From NCBI RefSeq assembly GCF_029542085.1, contig NZ_CP107036.1:3410001-3474000 (forward strand): a stretch of 64,000 nt of DNA, in the 5' to 3' direction. The notes below the pieces were generated by a model that saw nothing but the letters and a program-made list of their open reading frames with translations, was not told where the DNA came from and did no database searches. Below are positions 29,101 to 37,178 of the stretch, in pieces. Positions within the stretch are counted from its first letter, which is position 1. Each line of letters starts with the position of its first letter. A program made the translations under genes and the position numbers. The stretch comes from Sphingobacterium sp. ML3W (GTDB lineage: Bacteria > Bacteroidota > Bacteroidia > Sphingobacteriales > Sphingobacteriaceae).

Positions 29101-29596
29101 TTCCAGCTACCTCAGCCAATCCGAGCAATTCTGCATTGGCTGTGCGTGTATCCATCTTTTTGAACTTATCGTTCAATCGATCCACGGCTTCCTCGGTCAG
29201 TCCGGTAGTTTTTTGTACCCGCGCATACGAATCAGATATTTCTGCATTCTTTTGTACAAAGGTTTTGGCACCGTTGGCAATTGCATATCCGATACCTGTT
29301 ATTGACAATCCGCCCAATGCATCTGCCACTAAGGATTTCATCTCATCACGAAATGATCTTGTTTCCCGTGTTGTCCCGTTAATCTCATGCCTTACAGCTT
29401 CCCAAGCCTCACGAACGCGCCGCAATTCTTCCACGCGTCGATCATATTCCGCCGGGTTATCCTCCCGGCGCATATTGTTCAACTCAGTGCGCAGTCGCCT
29501 AATTGTATCCTGCAATTCTTTTGCAGATGTTTGCGCCTGCTTCCCATCAATCACTAACCGAATGACGGCTTCTGTATCTGTTCTCTGCCTAGCCAT
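26114..29596 (-). CDS. Tail tape measure protein
   Basis: A 1160-residue protein of the TP901-like tape measure family. The N-terminal ~90 residues are helical. The core domain (about 95-420) has the ITGIGYAIANGAKTFVQK start. A long coiled-coil stretch (about 430-960) follows, then an Ala-rich hydrophobic segment near 1000 (NVWLAAAAAAAGLAQTA) and a Gly-rich FAKGGFIPAGPSHAQGG. It sets tail length; the size implies a long flexible tail. It has its own promoter, P3. Confidence 0.92.
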   Translation of the reverse strand: MARQRTDTEAVIRLVIDGKQAQTSAKELQDTIRRLRTELNNMRREDNPAEYDRRVEELRRVREAWEAVRHEINGTTRETRSFRDEMKSLVADALGGLSITGIGYAIANGAKTFVQKNAEISDSYARVQKTTGLTEEAVDRLNDKFKKMDTRTANAELLGLAEVAGKLGISAEREVEGFVRAADKIGVALGEDLGGTEEAINSLGKLTDIFKLKDTFGIEDALIKVGSAINTLGASGTAAESELVDFANRLAGVAPAANISLPAVLGIASAQSELGQSMESASTAIGQFIVGIGSDIPRYAKIAGMSVSEFSSLLKNDANEALLRVLANAKSTGGGLEVMAKNMGVLEVSGSRGIAALSSMAENIDLVRKRQQEATSSFDEGTSIMDEFNTMNNTLGANLDKLSNRLSNAWQKSGMRSWLTDITAAMVDTRSGIDQLISSSRNQDKAFEDKGKELTKLTDRYDILKSQVSLNKAEESELKEIIQQISKVLPESVTEWNAYGEALDINRQKVYQMSLAEQELYNIRHKGEIDSLNGIFEAQKQYSEVMAKNAKDSQNRLNNSKEGGFLSLFGIDKKGVWKSEITEFTNRSKVASDDAYRAILELQKRGQKLTDEQEKYLYEIEKSRSVMLDPDLPGAKPATGKTLEGTKKTKSGKSDAEKEIDKAAEMYKKLVKASEDFGATQLLESLSQNEKELQAERDKYQKQIDAWEEFKSQKGASREQQVEADGRIALLEVERESSLSNLRLKQATDTNRKIEELNTGLANKHASELQKERDNINKFYDELEREAANDAAVLVKLKEDRAKALADAVVREESRIKDETKRLESETENSSSNRYDKKLEKIKTAYTSELEQLKAKFDAELLETEAFLQLKAALEAKYDIQRNNVEIDRQKERRGALLDIAQSTADAVAAIMSNNRQAELDAVLSNLDKQREKELSNKNLTENQKKAINDKYDKQVRAEKLRAWKADQKASIIQSVINTALAVTKALPNVWLAAAAAAAGLAQTAIIATQKPPQFAKGGFIPAGPSHAQGGINLVDRRNNLIANIEGGEPILSRDTYANNKDVVDALIYNSQRRNGASIGINSDAIIAEESTRRSSSGTVVVPPPVVNYSGAEKIDYNQFAKIIKGYVDDKISKIEVVQSYHLVQDHNQKIVNIQNSVDS

Positions 29597-29600
29597 GAAA

Positions 29601-29636
29601 CAAAAATGTCCTTTCCCACTAGCGCAGGAAAGGACA
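29601..29636 (-). promoter_or_regulatory. Phage promoter P3 (TGTCCTTTC-N20-ATTTTTG)
   Basis: Boxes at 29628-29636 and 29601-29607, 20-bp spacer, ATG of the tape measure gene 4 nt later. The spacer carries a 10-bp inverted repeat (TGTCCTTTCC / GGAAAGGACA) followed by TTTTTG, a hairpin directly before the gene. Confidence 0.75.
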
Positions 29637-29663
29637 TGAAAGCAGCCCTTAAAAGCATTGTTA

Positions 29664-30125
29664 CTAAGGATGTAAATTCATCTCCGTAAGAACGCCTAAC
29701 ATATTTTCAGCCGTCAACTGACCAGCTATTTTTTCAGCAAGCAGTTCCCTCAATCGGTATATCTCGGCCATCTTCCGTCTATTCAACCATTTCTTAGGTC
29801 GGCGTGGTTCATGGTGTACCCTAGCGCCATATCTTTCGGCACCAATCCTGTTTTGATTATTGGTATATCGTTCATATGCTTTAACACCTTTACCGACCCC
29901 CATATCAACAAATCGACCGTACATGGCGAACTTTGTAAGCACCTCAGAAATATTACCCCCGTTTTGCAGCATTTGCCCCGTGATAGATCTTTCCAGTGCG
30001 CCGGTTGCTGAAACGTTCTTTAGGCGCAACTCCCGGCGAAGCTTGTCCAGGAAAAGGTTCAACCATCCGGCAATCAATCCGCGCATCTGTATGCGCTCAT
30101 GCAATTGTCTTTCGTCAGGTGTCAT
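29664..30125 (-). CDS. Head-tail connector-like protein (HK97 gp10-like)
   Basis: A 153-residue basic protein. The GRFVDMGVGKG and ARVHHEPRRPKKWLN segments resemble the gp10/minor capsid family that joins head and tail. The start at 30125 overlaps the previous stop as ATGA; the longer frame needs TTG. The function is from family resemblance and position before the tape measure. Confidence 0.55.
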   Translation of the reverse strand: MTPDERQLHERIQMRGLIAGWLNLFLDKLRRELRLKNVSATGALERSITGQMLQNGGNISEVLTKFAMYGRFVDMGVGKGVKAYERYTNNQNRIGAERYGARVHHEPRRPKKWLNRRKMAEIYRLRELLAEKIAGQLTAENMLGVLTEMNLHP

Positions 30126-30610
30126 ACGCAAAATCCATCAGGTCCAACAAAAGCCAGTGTAAATTGATATCCATACCAACGGACATCCATTGGCCCAACT
30201 GGAGAATAGTTCGCCCTTAATGGAACCTGGATCATTTTACCTGGGATGATATTCATCTCACGTTGGTCTTTAAGGATTGATTTAATAACCTCCTTGCCAA
30301 TATGATAACACCGATTTCGGCAATCTCTCACTTTTTCAAAATCAGCCAGTTTATCAACAATCATAAAAGAACAATTGACGGTATTCAAGTAACTCGCATT
30401 GTTCTGATCATCAAGTATGCCGTCCGCTAATTCGAACTGCATTGCAGGCGACTTTGCAACCGAACGTAATGCTGTGTCAAATTCGTTCAGATCATAAGGA
30501 TCATCAATAACGAAAAATGCCTGATCCGTTGCAGAATCTTTCACATGAAGGATAGCAGGTGATTCCGTCGCCTTACGCTCCAAATAATCGGTGATAATAT
30601 CAGGACTCAT
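30122..30610 (-). CDS. Putative tail completion/terminator protein
   Basis: A 162-residue protein, mixed alpha/beta, with no diagnostic motif. It overlaps both neighbours by ATGA, so its translation is coupled to theirs. Its position between portal-side and tail genes and its size suit a tail terminator or neck protein. Confidence 0.5.
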   Translation of the reverse strand: MSPDIITDYLERKATESPAILHVKDSATDQAFFVIDDPYDLNEFDTALRSVAKSPAMQFELADGILDDQNNASYLNTVNCSFMIVDKLADFEKVRDCRNRCYHIGKEVIKSILKDQREMNIIPGKMIQVPLRANYSPVGPMDVRWYGYQFTLAFVGPDGFCV

Positions 30611-31386
30611 TTTTTATTCCGTTTATATTCTTCAATTTTCTGTTTCAAAAGATTTAAAAACACATATAAATTAGTACGGCTAGTTTCATCAAAATTACCG
30701 AGTTTACCACCCGAATACGCAAGTATAGTATCTTCCAAATCGCTTATATTTTCAGTTTGCTTGACCTCCCCTTCCGGCTTTTCGAATACTATAGGAAATC
30801 GCCTGACAATATCAGCTCTACATCCTTCATAGAACAATTGGATTGCCTTTAGCACCGTCGGATGCAAAGCCCATTTGAAAAATCTAGCACGACTATTAAC
30901 ACCATTTTCCGTGAGTTCGCAACGAACGTCATCAACGGATTTTCCACCTTTCTGCCGGAACAATGTCGCCGCCAGCGCAAGCAGGTAATCACGTTTTCCA
31001 GTTTTGATGTACATTTGGTGAAATAGATCCGCGCGCCTGTATTCACCAATAGTCAAATTTGACAGACGGTTAGCCGGACCATAATACACTCTCCAGCCAA
31101 TTCTAATTTTGCCGATCAAATTATTGGTCAATTTGTTTTCCAGTAACCACTTCATTTTATCTGCAATAGCTAGATCTTCCCCAGCTTTGAACAAAAAAAA
31201 AATCGACTTAGGTATATTATAGAAAAGATATCCTGAAATAGTCAAAACAGAATCTATAGAAAGATGTCGTCGTCCCAATCCACACCACAACAGCAACTCC
31301 TTACGGCTCATTGAATTCCAATCCGCAGGCCCCTTAAAACGGTGAACCTTATCATTTACATGTATATCAATTATACTCTTTGCCAT
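30607..31386 (-). CDS. Hypothetical phage protein in the neck/tail module
   Basis: A 259-residue, mostly helical protein. The start at 31386 (MAKSIIDIHV) is the first ATG. Several hydrophobic helices occur (SGYLFYNIPKSIFFLF), though it is probably soluble. It lies between the spanin gene and the neck genes, with an ATGA overlap downstream. A tail assembly chaperone is one idea from position only. Confidence 0.5.
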   Translation of the reverse strand: MAKSIIDIHVNDKVHRFKGPADWNSMSRKELLLWCGLGRRHLSIDSVLTISGYLFYNIPKSIFFLFKAGEDLAIADKMKWLLENKLTNNLIGKIRIGWRVYYGPANRLSNLTIGEYRRADLFHQMYIKTGKRDYLLALAATLFRQKGGKSVDDVRCELTENGVNSRARFFKWALHPTVLKAIQLFYEGCRADIVRRFPIVFEKPEGEVKQTENISDLEDTILAYSGGKLGNFDETSRTNLYVFLNLLKQKIEEYKRNKK

Positions 31387-31398
31387 ATTCAAATTCCG

Positions 31399-31935
31399 TT
31401 AATTCCGACTTTTCCGATAATTCCTAATGGCCAGGACGACTATTCCGATAATAACCAACAAGACTACTACCACTCCTGCAACGGTTTTCCATGAAACAGA
31501 ATTTTGTTCCGTTACTTCCTTTTTAATGTCGCTGGATTTGGTTTCTTCTTTTTTCTTTTCGACAATCCCATTTTGTTGTGTTCGTATTGATGTACGCTCG
31601 CCTTTCAATAACGTATCCGGCAAACTGAAAACACCCGACAAACGATTGGTAGAACTATCCAGCTTCAATGTTAAAGTGTACAAGGAATTGACAAAATTCA
31701 CGTTTCCATTAAGGATAGGAACATCAATTGGATAAGACCGTACTGGCAACTCGACATTGAGTGACTCATGAACAATTTCAACTACCTTGGAGGTATCAAT
31801 CAATTCGTACTCCAGTTTCGCCGATTGCTTCAACTCAGATACATGGGATTCCTTTTTGGAGTTCCGAAAAATACTGCAGGAACTCAGGATTCCGAAAAAT
31901 CCGACAATTCCGATTATTCCGATAGCTTTCCACAT
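31399..31935 (-). CDS. Candidate unimolecular spanin (u-spanin)
   Basis: A 178-residue protein with a lipoprotein signal peptide (MWKAIGIIGIVGFFG, lipobox LSSC with C20). A periplasmic beta-rich middle and a charged linker follow. A C-terminal transmembrane helix at about residues 152-170 (VVVVLLVIIGIVVLA) ends in a basic tail. One chain anchored in both membranes is the plan of T1-type u-spanins, which fuse the membranes at lysis. It follows a holin-like gene. Orthologous family membership cannot be checked here. Confidence 0.7.
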   Translation of the reverse strand: MWKAIGIIGIVGFFGILSSCSIFRNSKKESHVSELKQSAKLEYELIDTSKVVEIVHESLNVELPVRSYPIDVPILNGNVNFVNSLYTLTLKLDSSTNRLSGVFSLPDTLLKGERTSIRTQQNGIVEKKKEETKSSDIKKEVTEQNSVSWKTVAGVVVVLLVIIGIVVLAIRNYRKSRN

Positions 31936-32087
31936 AACGAATCAAGTTCAATTAAATCATTTTTTAAATCGCCCACCGACTGGAACTTTCGGAATTCCGA
32001 ACTCCATTTTTTTTCCAGTGGTTTTTCTTCGATCGGTTTTGCACCAATAAAAAGAAGCGTTACCATACATATAAAAATCTTTTCCAT
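31914..32087 (-). CDS. Small secreted or membrane protein of the lysis cassette
   Basis: A 57-residue frame starting MEKIFICMVTLLFIGAKPIE. It has a hydrophobic N terminus and a charged remainder (KPLEKKWSSEFRKFQSVGD). Its ATG shares one base with the holin-like stop (TAATG), and its end overlaps the spanin gene by 22 nt. The tight coupling on both sides argues that it is real. It could be an antiholin, a second spanin part or a lysis regulator; none is proven. Confidence 0.55.
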   Translation of the reverse strand: MEKIFICMVTLLFIGAKPIEEKPLEKKWSSEFRKFQSVGDLKNDLIELDSLCGKLSE

Positions 32088-32422
32088 TACTCCATGCTTT
32101 TAAGTTTCTCACTCAATTTATGCACCAGGGGTTTTATCTGCCCACGTAAAGTATCTACGATAGCATTACTGCTATCCGCCTTTTCCTTTATTTCTCTGAA
32201 AGCCGGATCATATCGTTCCAATAGCTTTTTATAAATCTCCGCCTCTGTTTTGCCCGATAATCTAATTTCCTTTGATATCTGTCCATTGAGATCCTGATTT
32301 TCAATATAGAGATAGATTATAGCCGCGATCATAATCACCTGAATGGCCGCTTTACCCTTCGTATCAAATAAGCCGACTACATCCGAAAATACCTTTGCGA
32401 TCCATCCAAATTTTTGTTCCAT
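32087..32422 (-). CDS. Holin-like protein, one transmembrane segment
   Basis: A 111-residue protein starting MEQKFGWIAK (first ATG; the longer frame needs TTG). It has one transmembrane helix around residues 26-41 (AAIQVIMIAAIIYLYI) and a long charged, coiled-coil-like C terminus. The pattern and its position before a spanin fit a holin or pinholin that releases the amidase. Single-TM holins vary too much for certainty. Confidence 0.55.
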   Translation of the reverse strand: MEQKFGWIAKVFSDVVGLFDTKGKAAIQVIMIAAIIYLYIENQDLNGQISKEIRLSGKTEAEIYKKLLERYDPAFREIKEKADSSNAIVDTLRGQIKPLVHKLSEKLKSME

Positions 32423-32461
32423 TGCCAAATCAACTAATTATAAATAATGTCTGAAATGACA

Positions 32462-33436
32462 TCAACAGAAATAGATATTACTCGTCGGATCATCATTCAT
32501 TTGCTGAACTGGATAAATTGATTTTTGTGTCACCGGGGCTGTAGGGAAATCAACAGCATTATCCACCAAAAATTTAATCAGCTTCACCCGATTAGCTTCA
32601 AATTCGGATGTGAGCTTAATAGATATTCCGCTTAGTGATCTAGACCCAGCAACTGCCTGTTCCTCGATATTATCATTACTACCAGCAGCACTAATTGATC
32701 GCTGGTAAACACCATCGCTCCGCAATTCAACCACACGATAAGCAAGTGCATCAGCTATTGCCATCGGAGCCACCACACGCATAGCTAGGCGTTGCAAACG
32801 CTTTTCGTTATCCGTCGCATTCAATGCTACTACGCTCATTCCAATCAATTTTTCTAGCAGCACGGTTCCTAAAATAGGCTGTAAGTAATCATCCTGGACA
32901 AATTGGATCTGACGTTTGATGTTACGATATAATGATGCTGTTATCGGCACGCCACCAAATGGTCCAAATTCATTGGAGCTTCGGAATAGCGTGTCAAAAT
33001 ATTGCTTCCGCTCATTCGACAAACGCCATTCCCCAAACTCCGCACTTCTAACCTCAAAAGTATTTATCAATTCTTCCAGTGCTTTACATCCCAATTCCTG
33101 ACAATCCCGTTTGAATGCCAACACCTTTTTATCACTGGCTACCGATCTATTCTGTCCAACTTCGACGTGAATTCCTGCATCGCCGATACGGATAGCACCA
33201 CTATTGGCGTACACTTCCAAAGACCAGTTAGCGACTATCCGACGTATGATCGTCAATGTTGCTTCATCAGTCAAAACCTTATCTGCAGTAGCCGTTCCAA
33301 TCACAAATATCACCTCACTTTCCGCACTTTCAATGTATGATTTAAGCGTTATTGGAGAAAAGTTTTTATCAGCAGCCCCGAAGGCACTTTTCAATTGCTG
33401 GGGAAATTCACTTGTATTTTCAGAAAAGTATTTCAT
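32462..33436 (-). CDS. Phage structural protein, DUF6712-like
   Basis: A 324-residue protein resembling proteins that lie after the portal gene in many Bacteroidetes phages. It has no enzymatic motif; the end is polar (PVQQMNDDPTSNIYFC). It is inferred to be an adaptor or head-completion protein. Confidence 0.55.
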   Translation of the reverse strand: MKYFSENTSEFPQQLKSAFGAADKNFSPITLKSYIESAESEVIFVIGTATADKVLTDEATLTIIRRIVANWSLEVYANSGAIRIGDAGIHVEVGQNRSVASDKKVLAFKRDCQELGCKALEELINTFEVRSAEFGEWRLSNERKQYFDTLFRSSNEFGPFGGVPITASLYRNIKRQIQFVQDDYLQPILGTVLLEKLIGMSVVALNATDNEKRLQRLAMRVVAPMAIADALAYRVVELRSDGVYQRSISAAGSNDNIEEQAVAGSRSLSGISIKLTSEFEANRVKLIKFLVDNAVDFPTAPVTQKSIYPVQQMNDDPTSNIYFC

Positions 33437-33452
33437 TTAAAATAGTTTAAGG

Positions 33453-33638
33453 TTAATATTCCCAAGGGTTTTCTCCTGTTGCCTCGACAAAAGCCTTTCG
33501 CATTCGAATGACAAGTTCGGGCAAGCCCTCTTTTAAGCAATCGATGTGAAATTGTGGATCCATAGGTATCAACATGGCATGACAGAAATTATTAAGTGAA
33601 TCAATACACTGCCCTAATTCATCAAATTTATCTTCCAT
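33453..33638 (-). CDS. Small hypothetical phage protein
   Basis: A 61-residue acidic protein (MEDKFDELGQCIDSLNNFCH). It lies between the portal gene (5-nt gap) and the DUF6712-like gene. No function is recognised; its tight spacing supports it as real. Confidence 0.55.
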   Translation of the reverse strand: MEDKFDELGQCIDSLNNFCHAMLIPMDPQFHIDCLKEGLPELVIRMRKAFVEATGENPWEY

Positions 33639-33643
33639 AACTT

Positions 33644-34987
33644 TTAATTTATAACCTCTTTACTCGTTTTCCCTTTATCCAATGTCTCCAGCTCAACTTC
33701 AATAAACTTGAATTCTAAGCGTGGATATTTCTTTTTCCAACCGTTATATTCAGCGATAAAATAGAGTGGTTCCAATAACAATTCGCGGTGGGGATTGAGC
33801 AAGGCGACCTTTGCATTAAATGCCACGCGCTTATCGGAACCACTACCCGAACCCATGTTTTTACCTGGGCTATCCCCTACCAACGTAGGATCCAAATCCA
33901 AAGCGCGCATTAAGTGTTGTGATGCTTCCCTACTATCTTCCAAGTTCTCACCGCCCTGTATAGCTTTCTCAATTGGCGTAATTTTCCATCCAGGAATTTC
34001 TTTTCCTGTTGCCGGATCATAGCCAACTTCTGAGAGGATTGTTCGTCCACTGGCTTCCACTCCGGTCAATTGTGCATTGATTTCTTTAACCTTTGATTTC
34101 TTGATTTCAATTTGTTGTTCAGAGGTTAACTTTGCCCAATCTTTATATGCCGACGGCCAATAAGAAAATGGAATTTGAAGAATGTATTTTGCAGAGAGCA
34201 ACTGCTTCATCATCGCAGTTTTGCTTTTTGGAACCATTCGCGATATTTCTGCCCATGTAGACGTAATAAAGCCATTCCAATGTGCAAGCTGGTAGTAAAT
34301 CTTTCCAGGAGAAGGAGACGACACAGGATAGATATACCGACCTACTCTTGATTTTCTTACAGTTTCAACTTTTTCAAAATCATAAGGATCTATAACGTCA
34401 ATCTTTGTAGTTTCCTTATCATCAGCCTTTGCTTCAGGAAAATTGGCATTGACATAGCACAAAATGATTTTCCCTTTGTCATCCATCTTTTTCCATCGGC
34501 AAAATGATGCATCCTGAGTACCGATATACGCGATGGTATTACCGTCTCTAGACTTAATCAACTCCGGGAAAATATTGGCAAACCAAACAAAGTCCGTGGC
34601 AGCCTCATAAAAGTATCTTTTAGTGGTGGTGTCGGTAAGGAATAAATCAATTTCATCATCTTGGATTTCCCGATATTGATATTTATTCTTTTCTGTATCA
34701 AAATAGCGCTCCATTGCCACAACACCCTTACCAATCAATAAACGAGCCTTCCAATCTAGCATCGTCGGAATTTCTGTCGATAGCTCCGCCATCTCAATCA
34801 CTCGTTGAGGGAAATCATTATCTTCACCCCAAGTCGCGATATCACTTCCAGCACCGGAATCTTTTATTTTCGGATTTACAGGCTTTATACTTAATTCCCC
34901 TAGATTCAATACCTCCCCGATATCCACTAATAAATTTCCACCTCCGACAAGTGCCAAATTTGATGTTATGTATTTTGGTTCACTCAT
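33644..34987 (-). CDS. Portal protein
   Basis: A 447-residue protein. The N terminus has WGEDNDFPQRVIEM, then a helix-rich crown and stem region. The C terminus has DPTLVGDSPGKNMGSGSGSD and PHRELLLEPLYFIAEYNGW, a pattern of Bacteroidetes phage portals. It forms the ring through which DNA enters the capsid. It follows terminase and precedes connector genes, as expected. A GGAGG lies upstream of the ATG. Confidence 0.85.
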   Translation of the reverse strand: MSEPKYITSNLALVGGGNLLVDIGEVLNLGELSIKPVNPKIKDSGAGSDIATWGEDNDFPQRVIEMAELSTEIPTMLDWKARLLIGKGVVAMERYFDTEKNKYQYREIQDDEIDLFLTDTTTKRYFYEAATDFVWFANIFPELIKSRDGNTIAYIGTQDASFCRWKKMDDKGKIILCYVNANFPEAKADDKETTKIDVIDPYDFEKVETVRKSRVGRYIYPVSSPSPGKIYYQLAHWNGFITSTWAEISRMVPKSKTAMMKQLLSAKYILQIPFSYWPSAYKDWAKLTSEQQIEIKKSKVKEINAQLTGVEASGRTILSEVGYDPATGKEIPGWKITPIEKAIQGGENLEDSREASQHLMRALDLDPTLVGDSPGKNMGSGSGSDKRVAFNAKVALLNPHRELLLEPLYFIAEYNGWKKKYPRLEFKFIEVELETLDKGKTSKEVIN

Positions 34988-35016
34988 TATTGCACCACCT
35001 CCATTCCGTTAAATTT

Positions 35017-35295
35017 TCATACTAAATGCGAGTGAATTTTGACCAGACGATCACTATTTAAATGCCGGATGTTCCGGGTATGATTTTCATAGTGATTTGG
35101 ATTTCTATTTTTATCCTTCTTTGATGGTCCACCGACAAAAACAGCAGCATCGAAGCGTATCAGTTTACCACCTTGATGCTTTTTCTGATCACAGGTAACA
35201 AACTCAATTGAGAACGGAATCAAATCCCGATCCCGACCACGCATCATAATTGTATTGAGCATGTCTTTGATTGATATAGTTACATTTTCACGCAT
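35017..35295 (-). CDS. Small hypothetical phage protein heading the portal unit
   Basis: A 92-residue basic protein starting MRENVTISIKDML. The start at 35295 lies 3 nt after the promoter box; an earlier TTG codon inside the box is unlikely. It has a Lys/His/Asn-rich C terminus. It is the first gene of the P4 unit, 29 nt before the portal gene. Role unknown. Confidence 0.6.
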   Translation of the reverse strand: MRENVTISIKDMLNTIMMRGRDRDLIPFSIEFVTCDQKKHQGGKLIRFDAAVFVGGPSKKDKNRNPNHYENHTRNIRHLNSDRLVKIHSHLV

Positions 35296-35298
35296 ACC

Positions 35299-35334
35299 CA
35301 AAAATCATGCTTCCTGCTCGCGCGCGAAAGGACA
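35299..35334 (-). promoter_or_regulatory. Phage promoter P4 (TGTCCTTTC-N20-ATTTTTG)
   Basis: Boxes at 35326-35334 and 35299-35305, 20-bp spacer; the ATG follows after 3 nt. A GAAAGGGAAAG repeat (plus strand) lies 6 bp upstream. Confidence 0.72.
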
Positions 35335-35537
35335 CCACCCGAAAGGGAAAGAAAATCTCACGCAAACCATTCCAGTAGAAAAAACACTAAAAAATTCATT
35401 TTTAGCGAATTACCCTGAAAATCAAAAATCGAAATTGCTTTGTCACACAATCGACCCCGCCACGCACTATCACTAAGGGAAAGGAAAATGAGCAATTTTT
35501 ACGATATATGATAGGGGGTGGTAGCCCCCTGCCCGAT
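35335..35537. other. Intergenic region after terminase, GC hairpin, possible packaging site
   Basis: There is no plausible gene here. A G/C hairpin (GGGGG-TGGTAG-CCCCC, about 35514-35529) follows the terminase stop without a T-run. Purine-rich repeats (GAAAGGGAAAG at 35341, AAGGGAAAGG at 35475) flank an AT-rich middle. A cos or pac site next to the terminase genes is possible but not shown. Confidence 0.35.
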
Positions 35538-37178
35538 CTAGGCGATGATCATATCTCCGACCTGCTCGACGTATCCGTATCGTGTCTTAAACTTACCGAT
35601 GTACAAGGTATCAAAGGCATCACTTAAGTGTGGAGCCTCCTCCTGTTTGATCGAACTATTGGACTCAGGTCGCTTATCCTTCTCGGTTCCATTACTCCCC
35701 GATCGTGTCTGCACTTGTTGCATCGATGTGAGCAGTGAATCACAGTTCTCACGATTGAAACGCACAGGCTTGAATTTGCTATCGCTTTCTTTAAATACAG
35801 CTTCGAACAGCCTAAAACGCGTATCATGCATAGGCTGTTGACCAATATCAAAGCTATTTACCGTCCAATCATTCTTTATTAATCGAGCCTTAACCATATC
35901 AGCAAGAGTTTCCAGCCTTGTAGCGTCCGTTACATTGGCGGTGTTATCATAGTAGTAATTGACAGTATGATTATTGTGATGTTTATAATACTTACAGAAT
36001 TCATCTACTAAATCATCCAATACTTTCCTTTGCTCACGTTTCACATACATAGACTTTAGCACACGATAAAAACGTTCTGTTTCCTGGCCTATGACCAATG
36101 ACTTGATTGATGAGTTGTAATCAAATGAGATATCAATAGGCATACCCTTGATCAAGTCACCATCATTACGGCAATCCTTTACTAATCCATCAGGTAGATA
36201 CAATCCCATTGATTCGATATAAGAATAGTCATAAAGCGAATAACAATGATGATCTGTATCCAGTAGATGATAGAACCCATTTGCTACAGAAATTACATCC
36301 TCATTTAATATTGCAGAACGGAATACAGGCCATAACATTTCGCGACGCCATTGTTTGATGGTATCTACCCCTAATATCTCTAAGTTATCCAATGAGGACG
36401 CCTCTGAATAATAAACAGAATCTGCACGCAAGGCATTCAGGACACGAACATATTCATTGCGTTTACGGCGATAGTATCTTTTGCTTTCTGTAGTCTCAGC
36501 CAAATAGAATTGTTGTTCCAGTCGTTGAGCTTCCAATTGGAAGTTGACGATTTGAGCAATCTTCTTGGTGTCCATCTGCTTCTTTTTATCTAATAGCCAT
36601 TTAGCAGCGGGATCAGTAGGTTTATCGGAACACAATGTAACCATGTGATGCTCGGCACGTGAGCCAAATATTTCTCTATTACCACGATTGATTGGTACAA
36701 TATCATCCATGTATCGTTGATGTTTCAAAAATCTAGCCTCGTCACCAATTATAGCATCTACTGTTTTACCATTTGCAGACCCGGGACGGTCCTGGGAAAT
36801 CAAATGAAACACATGACCATTCCACCAAAATATTGTATGTTCAGGATGTAATACTGGATAAAGAGCATCAGGTATTTTATTTTCTTTAGGAGGTTTTCTA
36901 CGAACCCAATAATGCAAACCTTCATAATAGCCGAAATTTTCCCAAGCTTTCATCAAAGGCGGCAAGGTACGATCAAGTAATTGCATGTACGTCAATCCAA
37001 CTACCCCAGTAGCACCACGTGGTAGAGCGTTTGCCGCACAAATACTTCGCCATGCCAAAGGCCCCTGTGTTTTCCCTGTTCCCCGACCCCAAATATCATA
37101 TTCCTCTTTACACATGGTCAATATAGACCGCTGCTGAGGCTTGTTGAAGTACATTAACTTTTCTCTAAACTTGTCCAT
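35538..37178 (-). CDS. Terminase large subunit
   Basis: A 546-residue packaging motor. Walker A is GRGTGKT near residue 34, Walker B is DAIIGDEARF near 140. The C-terminal nuclease region has IDISFDYN and YYYDNTANV acidic clusters. The start at 37178 (MDKFREKL) overlaps the small-subunit gene by 14 nt and places Walker A at the usual distance. It pumps DNA into the prohead and cuts it. Confidence 0.92.
   Translation of the reverse strand: MDKFREKLMYFNKPQQRSILTMCKEEYDIWGRGTGKTQGPLAWRSICAANALPRGATGVVGLTYMQLLDRTLPPLMKAWENFGYYEGLHYWVRRKPPKENKIPDALYPVLHPEHTIFWWNGHVFHLISQDRPGSANGKTVDAIIGDEARFLKHQRYMDDIVPINRGNREIFGSRAEHHMVTLCSDKPTDPAAKWLLDKKKQMDTKKIAQIVNFQLEAQRLEQQFYLAETTESKRYYRRKRNEYVRVLNALRADSVYYSEASSLDNLEILGVDTIKQWRREMLWPVFRSAILNEDVISVANGFYHLLDTDHHCYSLYDYSYIESMGLYLPDGLVKDCRNDGDLIKGMPIDISFDYNSSIKSLVIGQETERFYRVLKSMYVKREQRKVLDDLVDEFCKYYKHHNNHTVNYYYDNTANVTDATRLETLADMVKARLIKNDWTVNSFDIGQQPMHDTRFRLFEAVFKESDSKFKPVRFNRENCDSLLTSMQQVQTRSGSNGTEKDKRPESNSSIKQEEAPHLSDAFDTLYIGKFKTRYGYVEQVGDMIIA

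Noticed and set aside
28908..29639. A 243-codon plus-strand open frame opposite the tape measure gene
   Set aside because: It is antisense to a clear tape measure coding region, its composition is Ser/Pro-rich as expected of a shadow frame, and no domain is seen.
35299..35301. TTG start giving a longer 94-residue protein
   Set aside because: The codon lies inside the promoter box, and an ATG follows two codons later.
35255..35476. A 73-codon plus-strand frame in the gap after the terminase genes
   Set aside because: It runs antisense over promoter P4 and the end of the 92-residue gene, and has no recognisable features.
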